Below, piece after piece: positions 42,290-53,444 of a DNA stretch of 64,000 nucleotides. Position 1 is the first letter of the stretch. Each line of letters opens with the position of its first letter. The translations under genes and the position numbers were made by a program. The DNA is from Cordylochernes scorpioides (taxonomy: Eukaryota > Arthropoda > Arachnida > Pseudoscorpiones > Chernetidae). The stretch spans positions 46,484,406 through 46,548,405 of the forward strand of contig CP092877.1 of assembly GCA_030710605.1 (NCBI GenBank), read 5' to 3'. The notes beneath the pieces are model-generated. The model ran no database searches and was not told the DNA's origin. It saw only the letters and a list, made by a program, of their open reading frames with translations.

Positions 42290-43760
42290 AAGGTTTTAAA
42301 TATAAATTTTAATATATATAAATTTCTATCTTTATTACAAGTATAATTTAGTATTTGTTGTCTTTTATTGTAGATGTAGAGGGTGGTAGAGGTAGGAAGG
42401 AATTACTCTGAAAACAAAGGAAGTGGGGGGATGACAAAAAATGAAGAACTAAATATGGGAAGGGGGGTGAAGAGGAAAAAATGATGAATGTGCAAATTAA
42501 TGTGAGATTAAAAACTAGCATTTTTTCATGATCATGATGTGATATAAATGTATAAGAGAATATGAACATAACAAGATAATTGTGCAATCATTTTTGATTT
42601 ACAAAAACAAACAAAAAATGTAAAGCACACACAAAAAAGAAACATACAAACAAATACATACACACAAGAGAAAGGCTATATATATATATAATGTTTTAAA
42701 ATATATATAATTATAAAATTCTATTTCTCTTTTCTGTGTCATTTATTGAAAAAAAAAAGTTGCTCTATATTTATATATATATAAAATAAAAAAAGATAAA
42801 TGCTATATTGATATTTAAAAAATAAGCTAGAAATATTATATATAAACATATATATATATATAAAGGTTTTTTTTTTAAAAGTATGGTTATATTCTAAAAT
42901 TGAAAAAAAAAAAAAAAGTTTGCGCTTAATTTTTATCAATAAATTTTAAATGGAAGGGAGAGAAAAGATGAAAAAAAAAAAATTTTAACCTAGGTAGGTT
43001 TCAGGTTATTAAAATTTTAAAACATTGGAAAATTTTATATTTCTAATTCTGAAAAAAAAAAAAAAAAAGGATAATAATTTTAAAAATGCTGAAGTAACAC
43101 AACAAAACAGATCACTGTTTCCCAATAACCAAAAAGGATAAAAAAAATAATTGATTGAACACAAAAAAATAAAAAGAGAAGAGTGTGGGACAAAGTTTCA
43201 TATAAAAAAATTTAAACAGAGAATAAATGATAATAATTCAATGAATAAAAAATAAAAGATGCGGCAAACACTGCCAAATTTATAAATATGGCCAAAAAAA
43301 TAATAATATTTTGACAAAGTGCACAATTGAGATCACCCAAATAAAAAAAAAAATGTCAACAAAAGATCTACAACACTTCAAATGCTAAAAAAAAAAAAAA
43401 TCATAACCAAATACAAAGATTTAAATATTTTTAAAACACAATTTCTTTTTTAATTTTTGTATTTCACTATTTTTTCCTAACAAACATATGAAAATATGAA
43501 CTAAAAAAAAAATAATAATAATAATAAAAAGATATTAAAAAAAAAAAAAAGCAATAACAAAAACTATTTTGGTATTGGTTTTTTATATATATATGGAGGT
43601 GTGTAAATTATTTATATATTTATACTATGTACAAAATATATATATAAATATATACAAGTATTAATTATATATAGAGAAAGAGAGAGAAGATTTAGAAGAG
43701 AAGTTTTTAGGAAAAGAAAAGGAGGGTGAAAGAAACAAACAAAGTTTATGTACAGTAGCT
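42290..43760. other. A-rich low-complexity tract beyond the Asx stop codon
   Basis: This region is dominated by runs of 7-16 A on the plus strand, TA dinucleotide tracts and (AAT)n. It lies downstream of the Asx stop in the gene's direction, where it would be read as U-rich RNA, so it may be long 3' UTR. No open frame of interest and no repeat family was recognised. Confidence 0.45.
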
Positions 43761-44129
43761 AAATGGATGAGTATTATGAAGAAAGAGGGCCAATCTACCA
43801 TCATCACATAGAGCTAACTTGCCAGATTAGCTTTGTCCCTTTGACGTGAGCAGTGGGGCTATGAAAGTTGCATATATCTGTGGGAAAGATGTCTTGCAAA
43901 ACCAAATTCTCCTCAAGGTGTGGCAAAACCCACACCAGATATGATTGGAGCACTAAATAGTTGAAAGTAAGCCATGTTGTCCTAAAGATCTAAAGTGTGG
44001 GGAAATGAGTGATTTAAACAAAACATGAATAATCTTCCTAATGATGTCTAAGGGGGAAACAGAAAAAAGGAAGACATCTTTCACCTCTGGAGCAGCAAGG
44101 GAAGGAAGGAGCTGTACAGTGAGGGGGTG

Positions 44130-45640
44130 TCATCGAATGAGGCAAGTTACACAGAGCTGTGTGGGTCCCATGCAGTCTTTGTGGCAGAAAGCCCCGCACT
44201 TGAGGCACATTATCATGGCCTTGCGGTTGCAAGTGCAATCAGCTGGGATGGCGCCAGTGCCTCCATTGAGCAGTGTAATGTTGCCTGATGGGGGAGGGGG
44301 CCGGGGCTGCTCCACCGCGGGAGGGGGCGGTGGTGGAGGAGGGGCTACATTGACTGTCACCAGGACATGGCGGTTGGGAGTTCTGGGCGGGGGGCAATGG
44401 GGGAGGGCTTTCTTTCTTCAGTAGGTCATGATAGCTGGCCGAGCGTGTCAAAACAGGGGGCTTTCACCGGGTAGTCAAAGGCTGGGGCACTGGAAGGCCT
44501 CTTCCTCTGGTAGGTGTGGTCGTCATCCGGCTTCCATCCTGGAGAGATGAAGGAGTCCACTGTCACTATCAGCGGCCTGCGAGTAATAGGAGGCCTTCCA
44601 TTGGGAGGTGGGGCCTTGAGTATTGCTGGTTGTTTCTCTTCCTTGAGGGCAGGAGGGGGATCTTCTTGTACTGGTGCTGCTGGTTCTGTCGGCTCCTCCA
44701 CAACAGCTGGAATTGTCCTTTCTTCAGGCCTACTAACCTCACTCTCTGCAGCTTCCAAGGATTCTTGATTCGAAGAAGCCAGCTTCTCTGGTGGAGCTGG
44801 GGTTGCAGCATGCTCTACTTCCATTGAGGGAGATGTAGTGGCACTAAAGTTGGCAGACTCAGTAAAAACTCTTTGGCGTCACATCCACAGACATCTCTAA
44901 GGAGTCATCGTCCAGCAAAAATTCATCTGAAGAGTCATTTTCCAGGGTGAGGCCTTCAGAAGAATCATTCTCTAGGGTCAGTCCTTCTGAGGAATCCATG
45001 GACAGCTCATTGTCCACACCATCTAAAGTGATCGCTTTATCTGTGGCAGGGTGGGTGGACGACTGAACCAGAGAGTGAGTGCTAGAGGGGGAATCACAAT
45101 CCTGGTCCAGATCTATCACTTCTGGAGATTTGACTTCAGGACGAGAAACTTCTGAAGTCACCTCTGCTTTCTCTGTAGGCTCCCCGACCTTCATCCCTTC
45201 AGTAGCTCCAGGAAGGGGGACCTCAGGTGGGGGTTTAGAAGTCTCACAAGGTGGGAGGACCGGGGCCACATCACCTCCCACCTCAGAAGTAACTTCCTCC
45301 TCCTCATCTCCAGTAGGCTGACTATCTGAAGAGCCCATCTCCAAGGTGGCCAAGAATTCATTCCCTGCCTTCAATATCATCCCCTCCTTGCTGGGTAAGG
45401 GGAACTCCTGGGCTCTGCTGAAGCTGGCGCAGGCAGGGTGTCATTGCTGGGCTCTTCCTCGCTGACATGAGGGGAATATTCAGGCGCTGCTGAGTCTGCT
45501 AGATCAGGAGGCTTGGGATCCTCAGGGCCCTCGCAGGGGACTTCAGCAGCTTCTTGGGCTGGCAAGGACTTTTCAGCTGGCTCCTGGTCTGTTACCTCCA
45601 TTGGCTCCAAGGCAGGCTGCACATACACCAGTCTCTTAGT
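44130..45640 (-). CDS. Asx: Asx last exon: acidic and Pro-rich region with C-terminal PHD finger
   Basis: A long GC-rich terminal exon. From right to left it encodes an acidic Glu/Pro-rich region (starting near [15 protein letters not shown]), a stretch with the repeated unit [10 protein letters not shown], a basic/aromatic patch ([13 protein letters not shown]), a Pro-rich run with eight consecutive Pro, and at the extreme C terminus a Cys-rich module ([19 protein letters not shown], then LCVTC) ending CLIR and a stop at 44130-44132. The Cys/His pattern C-x-C...C-x2-C...H...C...C-x2-C is the atypical PHD finger that ends Asx/ASXL proteins. At least three frame changes are needed (near 45380, 44850-44820 and 44440-44360). 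They fall at repetitive or homopolymer stretches and look like consensus errors. The 5' splice site is not certain; an AG near 45640 is a candidate. Confidence 0.9.
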
Positions 45641-45742
45641 GCCTCAACTCAATAAAATAATCTCATGTATCAATATTGGGGGGGGGGGTGAAAACATCAG
45701 GCTTCCAGGAATACATTTTTTTTTCTCTTTCTTTTGTATTAT

Positions 45743-45920
45743 GAAATTGTACTAGGATCAGGTGGATAAATGAAGAAAAAAGGCATATTCTGATCACACA
45801 ACTAAAAGTTTCTAATGGCTTGTAACATTTGTTGGAATAATATGGTGCAAGCCCTCAGAAACTTTTAGTTGCATGATCAGGAGATATGCCTTTTTTCTTA
45901 ATTTATCCCTAGAAGCCTGA
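45743..45920. repeat. Family H foldback element, short form
   Basis: Arms GGCATATTCTGATCACACAA and GCATGATCAGGAGATATGCC face each other around a short centre. It is immediately left of the H-like ACCATTTC region. Confidence 0.78.
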
Positions 45921-46329
45921 TGTTATCACCCTAACAGTGCCTCCACATCAGGTGGTCAATTAATGTGTCTATAAATATGGATGATCCAGGATCAGCTAGA
46001 TTGAATTAAATAAATTTAAAAATATTTGCAGAGTTTCTTTATTCAGATATTGGGAGGCAAGCTTTCGCGCTTCATCAGGCCACTGGCTCCGCATTATTTA
46101 ATTCAATCATAATTTATTTGCATCTATATTTCAAGATCAACTCAATGTTAGTAGGGAGCAAACCTCTCCTACATTTGTTCAGCTTACAAAGTCTAAACTC
46201 CCAATTTCAGGAACAATTGGAGCAATTCCTAAAGAAGATCTTCCAACCCCACCAATAAGGGACCCCATGTAAGTGCAAACTCCATGCGGTGAACTCTCAG
46301 TATAATTTGTGAGGAAGGAAGGAACTCAC

Positions 46330-46465
46330 CGGAGCGTCAGGGCCGGTCAATGACCAACAACACAGGCTGAGAGTCCAGGAGAACTCCGCTGCTCTCGGAG
46401 ATGTAGATGTCCAGGTTGTTGTTGGACAGCACAATGTACTGCTCGGCCGCTGCTGGAGGGCTGGG
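46330..46465 (-). CDS. Asx: Probable Asx exon upstream of the last exon
   Basis: The exon follows TTGCAG and ends at CTCCG/GTGAGT. It is open for about 40 codons including AAAEQYIVLSNNNLDIYISE and SSGVLLDSQPVLLVIDRP. A stop then appears three codons before the donor; one added base in the GGCCC run would open it (PDAP). The Ile/Val/Leu-rich stretch is more structured than the other linker exons. I do not recognise a named domain. Strand, phase and position between the 48-kb exons and the PHD exon make Asx the likely owner. Confidence 0.58.
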
Positions 46466-46567
46466 CTGCAACATTACCTTTGGTAACATTCCTGGCTAGC
46501 TCTCCATCAATAACCCCCACATCTAACCATCCTCTCCAAGTAGAGACATTTATTAATGTGGAAAAAT

Positions 46568-46700
46568 AGGTTTTTTTTTGGTTATCCCTAGTACAGGCCA
46601 TGATAATCATGGTGGGTAGAAGTAGGCGGCTGCTTTTACTCTAAGTGCACCACATGTCTACACGTGTGAAAAGCAGTTCGACTTTGCACTTACAAATGAA
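46568..46700 (-). mobile_element. SINE 3'-half copy
   Basis: A 130-bp copy with oligo-T at the left and the same internal end (TTACAAATG) as the copy at 2105. It lies in an Asx intron next to the exon at 46330-46465. Confidence 0.8.
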
Positions 46701-46921
46701 AAAATAGTACAGAATTGAAATGGTACTGGGATCAGGTAGATAAATTAATAAAAAGGCATCTCCTGATTGTACAACTAAAAATTGCTAATGGCTTATGCCA
46801 TTTGTCCAATAAACAACTGATCGTTGATTTCTTTTTTTAGTTGCATGATCAGGAAATGCTTTTTCTTAATTTATCCATCTGATCCCAGTACAATTTCACT
46901 TTTGTACTATTTTTTTTCCAT
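46684..46921. repeat. Family H foldback element, short form with complete ends
   Basis: Both ends carry the AAAATAGTACA...TACTGGGATCAGGT block; a near-perfect palindrome of about 240 bp, directly beside a SINE. Confidence 0.82.
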
Positions 46922-47215
46922 ATAGTTTGGTGTTCTCGTGCACTTCTGGCCTTATTTACCCATTTCATGATTTTTCAGGATGTCTGAAAAAACCAGTTTT
47001 TTGGTCGTTGAGGTGCAGCTTATACCACGCTGATGAGGGCCAACATCTCAAAACGCAAACGAGGTTAGATGTTCTTGATTAATCAAGAAAGGGTATTTGG
47101 AAAATTCTAAAATAATAAAAACCAAAGATTAGTTGATATTTATTTTGGCCCATTATTATGGCACAGGCCATCAGCAACTTTTAGTTGCATGATCAGGAGA
47201 TGCCTTACATTTATT
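46922..47215. repeat. Family H element, partial long form
   Basis: It shares CTGATGAGGGCCAACATCTC, TTCTTGATTAATCAAG and GGCCATCAGCAACTTTTAG with the long form at 19438. Left arm missing; it abuts the previous copy. Confidence 0.68.
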
Positions 47216-47269
47216 AATGATGCTTAGAGAGTATAAATCAACCATTGACTGAACGCACCCAACCAACTT

Positions 47270-47406
47270 CAGTAAAACCTTGCTATGGCAACTTTCGCTC
47301 TACCTATGGTTCCCATACATATGGCGTGACTATTTCTGAGTATTAGGTCATAAAAACCTAGGAAAGGTTTGCTATATCCATGGTTCATTTTGGTGAGGTA
47401 TTACTG
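47270..47406. mobile_element. P4 pogo-like MITE
   Basis: About 137 bp; ends CAGTAAAACCTTGCTATGGC and GAGGTATTACTG, inner CATGG blocks inverted. Related in style to P1-P3 but with different sequence. Confidence 0.55.
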
Positions 47407-47755
47407 CTATTGTGAGAGGTTAAAACAAAACCCAATTAATAATGCCAAGAGATCTATATGCAAAGTCCATTATCAGGAGACAGGCTTGGAAACACAATAT
47501 TTAGATATTGGCATATGTCAATGGTAGGAAAAGCTAATATAAAGAGTAGTGCAGAGAATACGTACAAAAGGAAAATTTATGATAGCCAACTCTTTTCTGA
47601 TAAACTTGAATGAGAAAAACTTCAAACCTCTCTGGCTGTTATTAACTTTTTCAATTGAAAACAAAATAAATAGCAAACAAGAGAGGATGGACAACCCCAT
47701 AAAAACAATAATATTTATAGGTATGATAACTTTACTAGGAATAACCACTTAGGAA

Positions 47756-48060
47756 TAAACTCCGCCTTTTTAGGTCCCAAGCCCGGATGAAAAGGAGGAG
47801 GGGGAGCAGTAACAAGCTGGCCCGGCTGATAGTACCCTGTATGGGCTCCTAATCCAGGGATAAAGGATGAGCAGCGTTTGTATTCCATGTTAGGAGCAGC
47901 TGCACATGGCGTCTGTTCCTCATGTCAGAGGCGGCTATTTATTTTGGAGCTAAGTCGGCCTGCCACTGAGTAGTGCTCCCAGTTTTAAGGTACAAAGGCA
48001 GACACATTCTACTTCACCCAGACCCTAATATGATTGAGTGGAGATAAGGAAGAAGAAAGA
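47756..48060 (-). repeat. R repeat, second copy
   Basis: Opposite orientation to 10470; from GCCCGGATGAAAAGGAGGAG to ATATGATTGAGTGGAGATAA. It ends about 30 bp from an Asx exon. Confidence 0.75.
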
Positions 48061-48091
48061 CTAGGAATTAACTGGGATGTGAAGGCCTTAC

Positions 48092-48166
48092 CTCTTGTGA
48101 GGGCTGCGGGGTGACAGCAGCCTTTATGGAGGTGATGACTGGAGCCGTGGTGGAGGTTTCTGCAGG
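48092..48166 (-). CDS. Asx: Probable Asx exon: Thr/Ala-rich linker
   Basis: Exactly 25 codons between GGTGCAG and GAG/GTAAGG, phase 0 in and out, open in frame (PAETSTTAPVITSIKAAVTP and so on). An alternative acceptor seven bases further in (CCTGCAG) would alter the start. It abuts a copy of the R repeat (47756-48060) on its left. It is assigned to Asx by strand, phase and GC contrast only. Confidence 0.55.
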
Positions 48167-48204
48167 CTGCACCGTCAGCAATAATCTTAAAACAGGATTA
48201 ACAA

Positions 48205-48353
48205 CTTTGGAATAAATACAAGAAAATAAGACCTAATTCAAATAATTTAATAGTGTGTGAAGTTTCAGCAACAGCATTGTCACACACTATTAAATTATTT
48301 GGATTAGGTCTTATTTTCTTGTATTATAATATATAATCCAAATTGTGCTTTAT
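48205..48353. repeat. Family M palindromic element, variant ends
   Basis: ACAAGAAAATAAGACC variant of the arm, with a short centre (GCAACAGCATTGTCACAC). Right end AAATTGTGCTTTATCA. It lies between two small Asx exons. Confidence 0.8.
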
Positions 48354-48474
48354 CAACTTTGGAATAAATGGACTATCTACTGAGATTGCCACCATCATAC
48401 CATCCTCATCAAAAATTTGTTAAAACCCACCACTACCATCATCATCAGTCCAGACAGGTGTGTTGTGAACTTAC

Positions 48475-48566
48475 ATGAAGAGGGGCGGGTGTTGTGGGTC
48501 GGGACAAGGCCGGCAGAGAAGGCTGAGACTCCCCTGGGGTGGGAGGCCGTGTCAGTTCTGGGGGTT
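48475..48566 (-). CDS. Asx: Probable Asx exon: Pro/Thr-rich linker
   Basis: A 92-nt GC-rich island with a TGTGTAG acceptor and CTTCAT/GTAAGT donor. The frame with two leading bases is open for 30 codons (ELTRPPTPGESQPSLPALS and so on) and ends in phase 0, matching the next exon (48092-48166), which starts in phase 0. The composition fits the long disordered middle of Asx. There is no domain to confirm it, so the call rests on GC content, splice signals, phase and position. Confidence 0.55.
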
Positions 48567-49129
48567 CTACACACATCCCTCAACCTCCTCATTCCAACTC
48601 CTTCATCACATCTCACAGGAAACAAATCAAAGGATAACACCATTAAATCCAAATCAGTAAACCCACATTTCGGTAACAGCATTGCTACCATCATCAAAAC
48701 AAAGAGTACTTAGCAGAGAGTTTAACTTATTTGGATTCTTATTCTTGTTACCATTTGAAGTTTGTACAAGTCTTATTTCTGGGGAAGAGAGAGGGATTCA
48801 AGGAGGGGAAACAATGGACTGAAAAACCACTGAACACAAGATTCAAAGGCATCAACTATCAAATATAAAGAACAAAATCTCTGTATAAAAGAAACCTGAC
48901 AAAGGTTAAACCTGCAATAAACCATTAACATTTCCTAACAAGTCCAAATTGTGTCTACACTCACCACCACAAAAATAATCCCTATTACATCTCTATCAGA
49001 TATCAGGAGACGAAAATATCACAGAGATCAGTTACTTTTAGTCATCTGACTCTGGAAACTTTCCATTTCTGGATGGCTCATCTTTCAGTAGTATTTAATG
49101 GCAACTTTTACCTAGCTTGTGGAGCTTAC

Positions 49130-49383
49130 ATTCAAACTCTGTCTTTGCCGGTCCCAAGCCCGGATGAAAAAGGAGGAGGGGAAGCAGTAACAAGCTCACT
49201 AAAAAACCTGGGCTCGGCTGGCCCCGGCTGTAAGGACTCCTGATCCAGGTATACAGGATGAGCAGCGTTTGTACTCCATGTTAGGAGCGGCTGCATATGG
49301 CGCCTGTTCCTCATGTCAGAGGCGGCCATTTCTTTTGGAGTTAAGTAGGCCTGCTACTGAGTAGTGCTCCCAGTCTTAATGAC
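49130..49383 (-). repeat. R repeat, third copy, left part (split by the young Gypsy element)
   Basis: It runs to AGTCTTAATGAC at the 5' LTR; the remaining part continues at 53654-53706 (ATGACAAAGGCACACATTC). Removing the LTR element and one ATGAC restores the repeat. Confidence 0.85.
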
Positions 49384-49595
49384 TGATCTGTGATATATTA
49401 TTACTCTACTCTGTATGATTGATCATCATCTTGTAAACAACAATATACGTATAATCGAATTGTAAAAAGAATAAAATAATTATAGTAGCTTAAAAATAGT
49501 GTATCTTTCATTTATCTATATATATATATATAAAGTGCAATTTCTTACAAAATAATTTTCACCATTAATATTTAACAATTAATAGAAACGTATCA
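49384..49595 (+). repeat. 5' LTR of the young Gypsy element
   Basis: 212 bp, begins TGATCTGTGATATATT and ends AACGTATCA. It contains a TA repeat (TATATATATA) near the middle. The same sequence recurs at the 3' end with no difference that I could see. Confidence 0.95.
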
Positions 49596-49621
49596 AATGG
49601 CGACGAAGAATTAACGTAAGT

Positions 49622-51376
49622 ATGGCCACCACTAATTTAAATTATCCAAGGTTTCGTGAAGGTGAAGATCTAAATTGTTATTTGGAACAATTAGAAGAAT
49701 GTTTTAAATTAAACAAAACATTAGAAGCAGACAAAGTATCTGTGTTATTAACGTCTATTGATGTTAATGTTTATAAGACTTTGCGCGATTTGTTGGTACC
49801 CAGAAGGCCAAGTGACCTTAAATATAAAGATTTAGTAGAGGTTTTAACCAACCATTTATATCCAATAAAAAATAAGCACTATGAAAGATATTTATTTCAC
49901 AAGATTGTACAAAAAGAAAGTGAGCCTGTGGGAAAATTTGTTTTGAGGCTTAAATCTCAGGCAGACAAGTGCAAATTTACTGACATAAATGAAAATTTGT
50001 GTGATCAATTTGTAAGTGGTTGCTTCGATGAAGCTACGCTTAAAAGGCTGCTAAGTGAACCTTTTTTAACGTTTGATAGTGCAATAAATATTGCAAATTC
50101 TGTAGAGGCAGCGAAGTCACAAGTAAATTTGATGAAAAATCCTGGTCATGATATTGATAAGTTGAAAGCCAGATCTAAAAATTTTAAATTCCCATGTAAA
50201 TACAATAATCCTTGCAAAATTTGTGGAAAGTCTAACCACGATACGAAGTTATGCAAATTTAAAAATGCTCAATGTTATATTTGCAATAAGAAAGGGCACA
50301 TTGCTCCAGTATGTTGGAATAAAAAGTCGGCCCAAAATTCTGGAATGAATAAACCCAATCTGAATAAATTGAATACTATTCAGTGCAACACATTAGAAAA
50401 CGCACCAAAAATATTGGTAAACGTTAAAATTGAAGATGCAGACACTATAATGGAGGTTGACACTGGTGCAGACGTGTCTGTAGTTTCAAAGAATTTTTTT
50501 CTTACAAATCTCAAAAATGTCACTCTAGAGAAATACAGTGGACATTTGAAAAGTTTTTCAGGAAATATGATACCAGTTTTTGGAAAATGCTTGGTAAATG
50601 TTAGTTACAAAAACTATCAGGAAAAACTACCCCTAATTGTGACAGGCCAGTTTAATAACCAAACGCCGCTACTGGGCAGAAATTGGATAAGAATTTTAAA
50701 AACTGATTGGCCCAATTGCGTTTTTGATATCTGTAATAATATAAATGTAATTTCAAATTTAGAACTGTTTTTAGAAGTATATAAGAGAGTATTTGAAAAT
50801 AAAGATTTACCAATTCAGGGCATTAAAGGTTCGATATCATTGAGGCCAAATGCTAAGCCCAAATTTTTTAAATTTAGACCAGTACCCTTTTCCATTAAAG
50901 AGAAGATAGACAAAGAACTAGACAGACTTGAAAAAAGTCAAATAATTGAAAAGGTTAATGCTAGTGATTGGTCTACGCCTTTAGTAACGGTAATAAAGTC
51001 AAATGGAGAACTACGTTTGTGTGGTGATTTTAAAAATACTTTGAATAATTGCATTGAAGATGAGAAATATCCATTACCTACTATAGAAACTATGTTGGGA
51101 AATCTAGGAGGAAACAAGATTTTTACCAAATTGGATCTCTCCTCCGCATATCATCAAATTGAAATGGATGAAGCATCAAAAAATCTGCTAGTGGTATCTA
51201 CCCATAGAGGACTTTACCGATATAATAGATTGCCTTTTGGCATCAGTCCAGCTTCAGCCATTTTCCAGAGGTGTATGGACAGCCTTTTTCATGATGTTCC
51301 CAACACGGTGATATACTTAGATGATATTTTCATTGGTTCTAAAGATGAACAAGAACATTACAGAATTTTAAAATGA
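49622..51376 (+). CDS. Gag, protease and start of reverse transcriptase (Gypsy-type gag-pol)
   Basis: One 584-codon frame beginning 26 nt after the LTR. Residues 1-180 are a retrotransposon Gag (capsid-like, with FHKIVQKESEPVGKF). Around 190-225 are two Cys-rich knuckles (CKICGKSNHDTKLC and CYICNKKGHIAPVC). The aspartic protease active site VDTGADVSVVS is near residue 279. Reverse transcriptase starts around residue 430 and includes KLDLSSAYHQI, LPFGISPASAIFQ and the catalytic YLDD near the end. Gag and Pol are fused without a programmed frameshift in this reading. The frame stops early at a run of A (about 51369), where one missing base would allow it to continue into the next block, so this is more likely a consensus error than a biological end. 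Confidence 0.93.
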   Translation: MATTNLNYPRFREGEDLNCYLEQLEECFKLNKTLEADKVSVLLTSIDVNVYKTLRDLLVPRRPSDLKYKDLVEVLTNHLYPIKNKHYERYLFHKIVQKESEPVGKFVLRLKSQADKCKFTDINENLCDQFVSGCFDEATLKRLLSEPFLTFDSAINIANSVEAAKSQVNLMKNPGHDIDKLKARSKNFKFPCKYNNPCKICGKSNHDTKLCKFKNAQCYICNKKGHIAPVCWNKKSAQNSGMNKPNLNKLNTIQCNTLENAPKILVNVKIEDADTIMEVDTGADVSVVSKNFFLTNLKNVTLEKYSGHLKSFSGNMIPVFGKCLVNVSYKNYQEKLPLIVTGQFNNQTPLLGRNWIRILKTDWPNCVFDICNNINVISNLELFLEVYKRVFENKDLPIQGIKGSISLRPNAKPKFFKFRPVPFSIKEKIDKELDRLEKSQIIEKVNASDWSTPLVTVIKSNGELRLCGDFKNTLNNCIEDEKYPLPTIETMLGNLGGNKIFTKLDLSSAYHQIEMDEASKNLLVVSTHRGLYRYNRLPFGISPASAIFQRCMDSLFHDVPNTVIYLDDIFIGSKDEQEHYRILK

Positions 51377-52185
51377 TCTTCGATAAATTGAAAGAGCTAA
51401 ATTTCACCCTTAATAAAGAAAAATGCTTATTTTAAAAAAAAGACATTTGTTTTCTAGGTCATATTATAAATGAAGATGGTGTTAGACCAGATTCAAAGAA
51501 ATTGGAAGCATTAGAAAGGTGTAAAAAGCCTTTCGACAAAACATCATTGAAGAGTTTTCTAGGGATGTTGAGCTTCTATTCAAAATACATACCTAATATG
51601 TCAACCTTGGCTGGTCCTCTTTATCAACTCCTAAAGAAGGACAATCGTTGGAAATGGTCTAGCCAATGCGAAAAGGCATTTCTGAATTTGAAGTTAACTC
51701 TATTAAATTCCCAGGCGCTTATTCACTATTCAATGAAGCTTCCATTAACTTTAACCTGTGATGCATCTGCCTATGGCATAAGTGGGGTCTTGTGTCATAT
51801 TGTGGAAGGGGAAGAGAAGCCAATCACCTTTGTTTCCAGAACATTGTCAAGTGCAGAAGTCAAATACTCTCAGACTGAGAAAGAAGCACTTGCTATTGTG
51901 TTTGCAACTTCCAAACTGAGACAATACTTGTTTGGGAGAAAATTTGTGTTAAAGAGTGATCATAAAGCTTTAACGACTGTTTTTGGAAACAAAAGACTTC
52001 TTCCGCCTTTAATTGCAAATCGCTTGCATAGGTGGGCTTTAGAGTTGTCAAATTTCGATTTCGATATTAGATATACAAATAAAGATACCATGCTCTGTGC
52101 GGATGCATTTTCAAGACTTCCACTTGAGGAAATAAATTCAAGGGAAGACAACATTGATTTGGTGACACATGATATATCATTTTAA
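51377..52185 (+). CDS. Reverse transcriptase thumb/connection and RNase H (Gypsy pol, continued)
   Basis: This continues the pol frame after the indel at about 51369. Early in it a TAA lies in a T/A homopolymer (51432-51440) where a one- or two-base miscall is likely. After that the frame is open to 52185 and contains the connection (LKSFLGMLSFYSKYIPNMS), then an RNase H-like domain (LTCDASAYGISGVL, FVSRTLSSAEVKYSQTEKEA, FVLKSDHKAL), ending at a tether region (CADAFSRLP). These are the usual Ty3/Gypsy signatures. The stop TTTTAA at its end again falls in a T run; one more T would join it to integrase. Confidence 0.92.
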
Positions 52186-52196
52186 ATGTAACTCCA

Positions 52197-53444
52197 TTGG
52201 ACCACCTCATTATTGAAGAAGAAACCAATAAAGATCCGGTTTTAAATAAGCTCAAGGAATATCTATTAGAAGACCCTCAGTTAGCAAAAAAGGATGAAAC
52301 AATGAAACCATTCCTTTCAAAATTGGAAAATTTTTCTGTACTGCAGGGATGCATTTTTGTTGATTCTAGGGCAGTGATTCCAAGAACCTGTCAAGATCAA
52401 ATGTTGAAGTTACTTCATCAAAGTCATATAGGAATCAATCGCATGAAATCTCTAGCCAGATCTTCGGTTTGGTGGCCAAAAATGGATAGTCAAATTGAAG
52501 AGTTTGTGAAGGAATGTTCTCCCTGTATGCATCATCAGACAGCTCCTCCCGCTGAGAACACACCTTGGCCCAGGACTAACCAACCGTGGCAGCGAGTTCA
52601 TGTTGACCATTTCTATTTCAGAGGTGATTGTTATTTATTAGTAGTAGATGCAAATTCAAATTGGATTGAAGTATTCCCAGCTAGAGGTACTACTTCGCAA
52701 GAAAATATTAAGCTTCTACGGGAGTGTTTCGCCAGGTATGGATTACCGCAATGCTTAGTGTCTGACAATGGCCCCCCCTTCAATTCGATTGAATTTAAGG
52801 AGTTCTTACGGAAAAATAATGTATACCACTTAACCTCGCCAGCATATAATCCCTCGTCTAACGGAATTGCTGAAGTTTCGGTAAGAATAATTAAAAAATC
52901 TCTGGAAAAGTCGTTGGAAGAATCTCCAAACTCAAATATGGACTGTATTTTACAAAATGTTCTGTTTAATTATAGAAATACGCCTACCTCTTTAGATAAG
53001 CCTCCTGTAGAACGTCTCCTAAGTTATGTGCCTAGAACATTTGTGAATTGCTTGAACTCTGAATTTATCCAGAAGACTTTTGGGAGAAATGAGTGTGGAA
53101 GGCGACATTTTCAAGTTGGAGATAAAGTGCTGTTTACAAGAGTAATACAAAATAGGCGCAAATGGTTCAAGGCCCAGGTGATACGACGACTAGGTTACAA
53201 TGTTTATCTAGTAAAGAACCTAAAAGGCACATTTAAAGTGCATGTCAATCAGATGAGGACAGGTTCAGATACCAAATATGCTGAAGATTCTGATTGGACC
53301 TTGGACAACGCTGGAGCAGGACCTCACCGACTGGAACAAGACCCTCAAATTTCCACGTCACCTCCACCTAGGAGATCTACCCGACCTCGATGCCCTCCTT
53401 GCCGGTTTTCTCCAACTATGAACAATATAAGGAAGGAGGAATGA
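52197..53444 (+). CDS. Integrase (Gypsy pol, C-terminal part)
   Basis: About 415 codons. It has an H-H-C-C zinc-binding module (HQSHIGINRM to CSPCMHH), the D,D-35-E catalytic core with the first Asp in HVDHFYF, the second in SDNGPPF, and the Glu in NGIAEVS exactly 35 residues later, then a C-terminal GPY/F-like region (VGDKVLFTR, KWFKAQVIRRLG) and a basic/Pro-rich tail. There is no chromodomain that I can see. The frame ends in the first bases of the 3' LTR. No frame damage was seen inside this block. Confidence 0.93.
   Translation: MDHLIIEEETNKDPVLNKLKEYLLEDPQLAKKDETMKPFLSKLENFSVLQGCIFVDSRAVIPRTCQDQMLKLLHQSHIGINRMKSLARSSVWWPKMDSQIEEFVKECSPCMHHQTAPPAENTPWPRTNQPWQRVHVDHFYFRGDCYLLVVDANSNWIEVFPARGTTSQENIKLLRECFARYGLPQCLVSDNGPPFNSIEFKEFLRKNNVYHLTSPAYNPSSNGIAEVSVRIIKKSLEKSLEESPNSNMDCILQNVLFNYRNTPTSLDKPPVERLLSYVPRTFVNCLNSEFIQKTFGRNECGRRHFQVGDKVLFTRVIQNRRKWFKAQVIRRLGYNVYLVKNLKGTFKVHVNQMRTGSDTKYAEDSDWTLDNAGAGPHRLEQDPQISTSPPPRRSTRPRCPPCRFSPTMNNIRKEE

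Noticed and set aside
44041..44827. Plus-strand Gly-rich proteins at 44-45 kb
   Set aside because: These are antisense shadows of the Pro-rich last exon of Asx.
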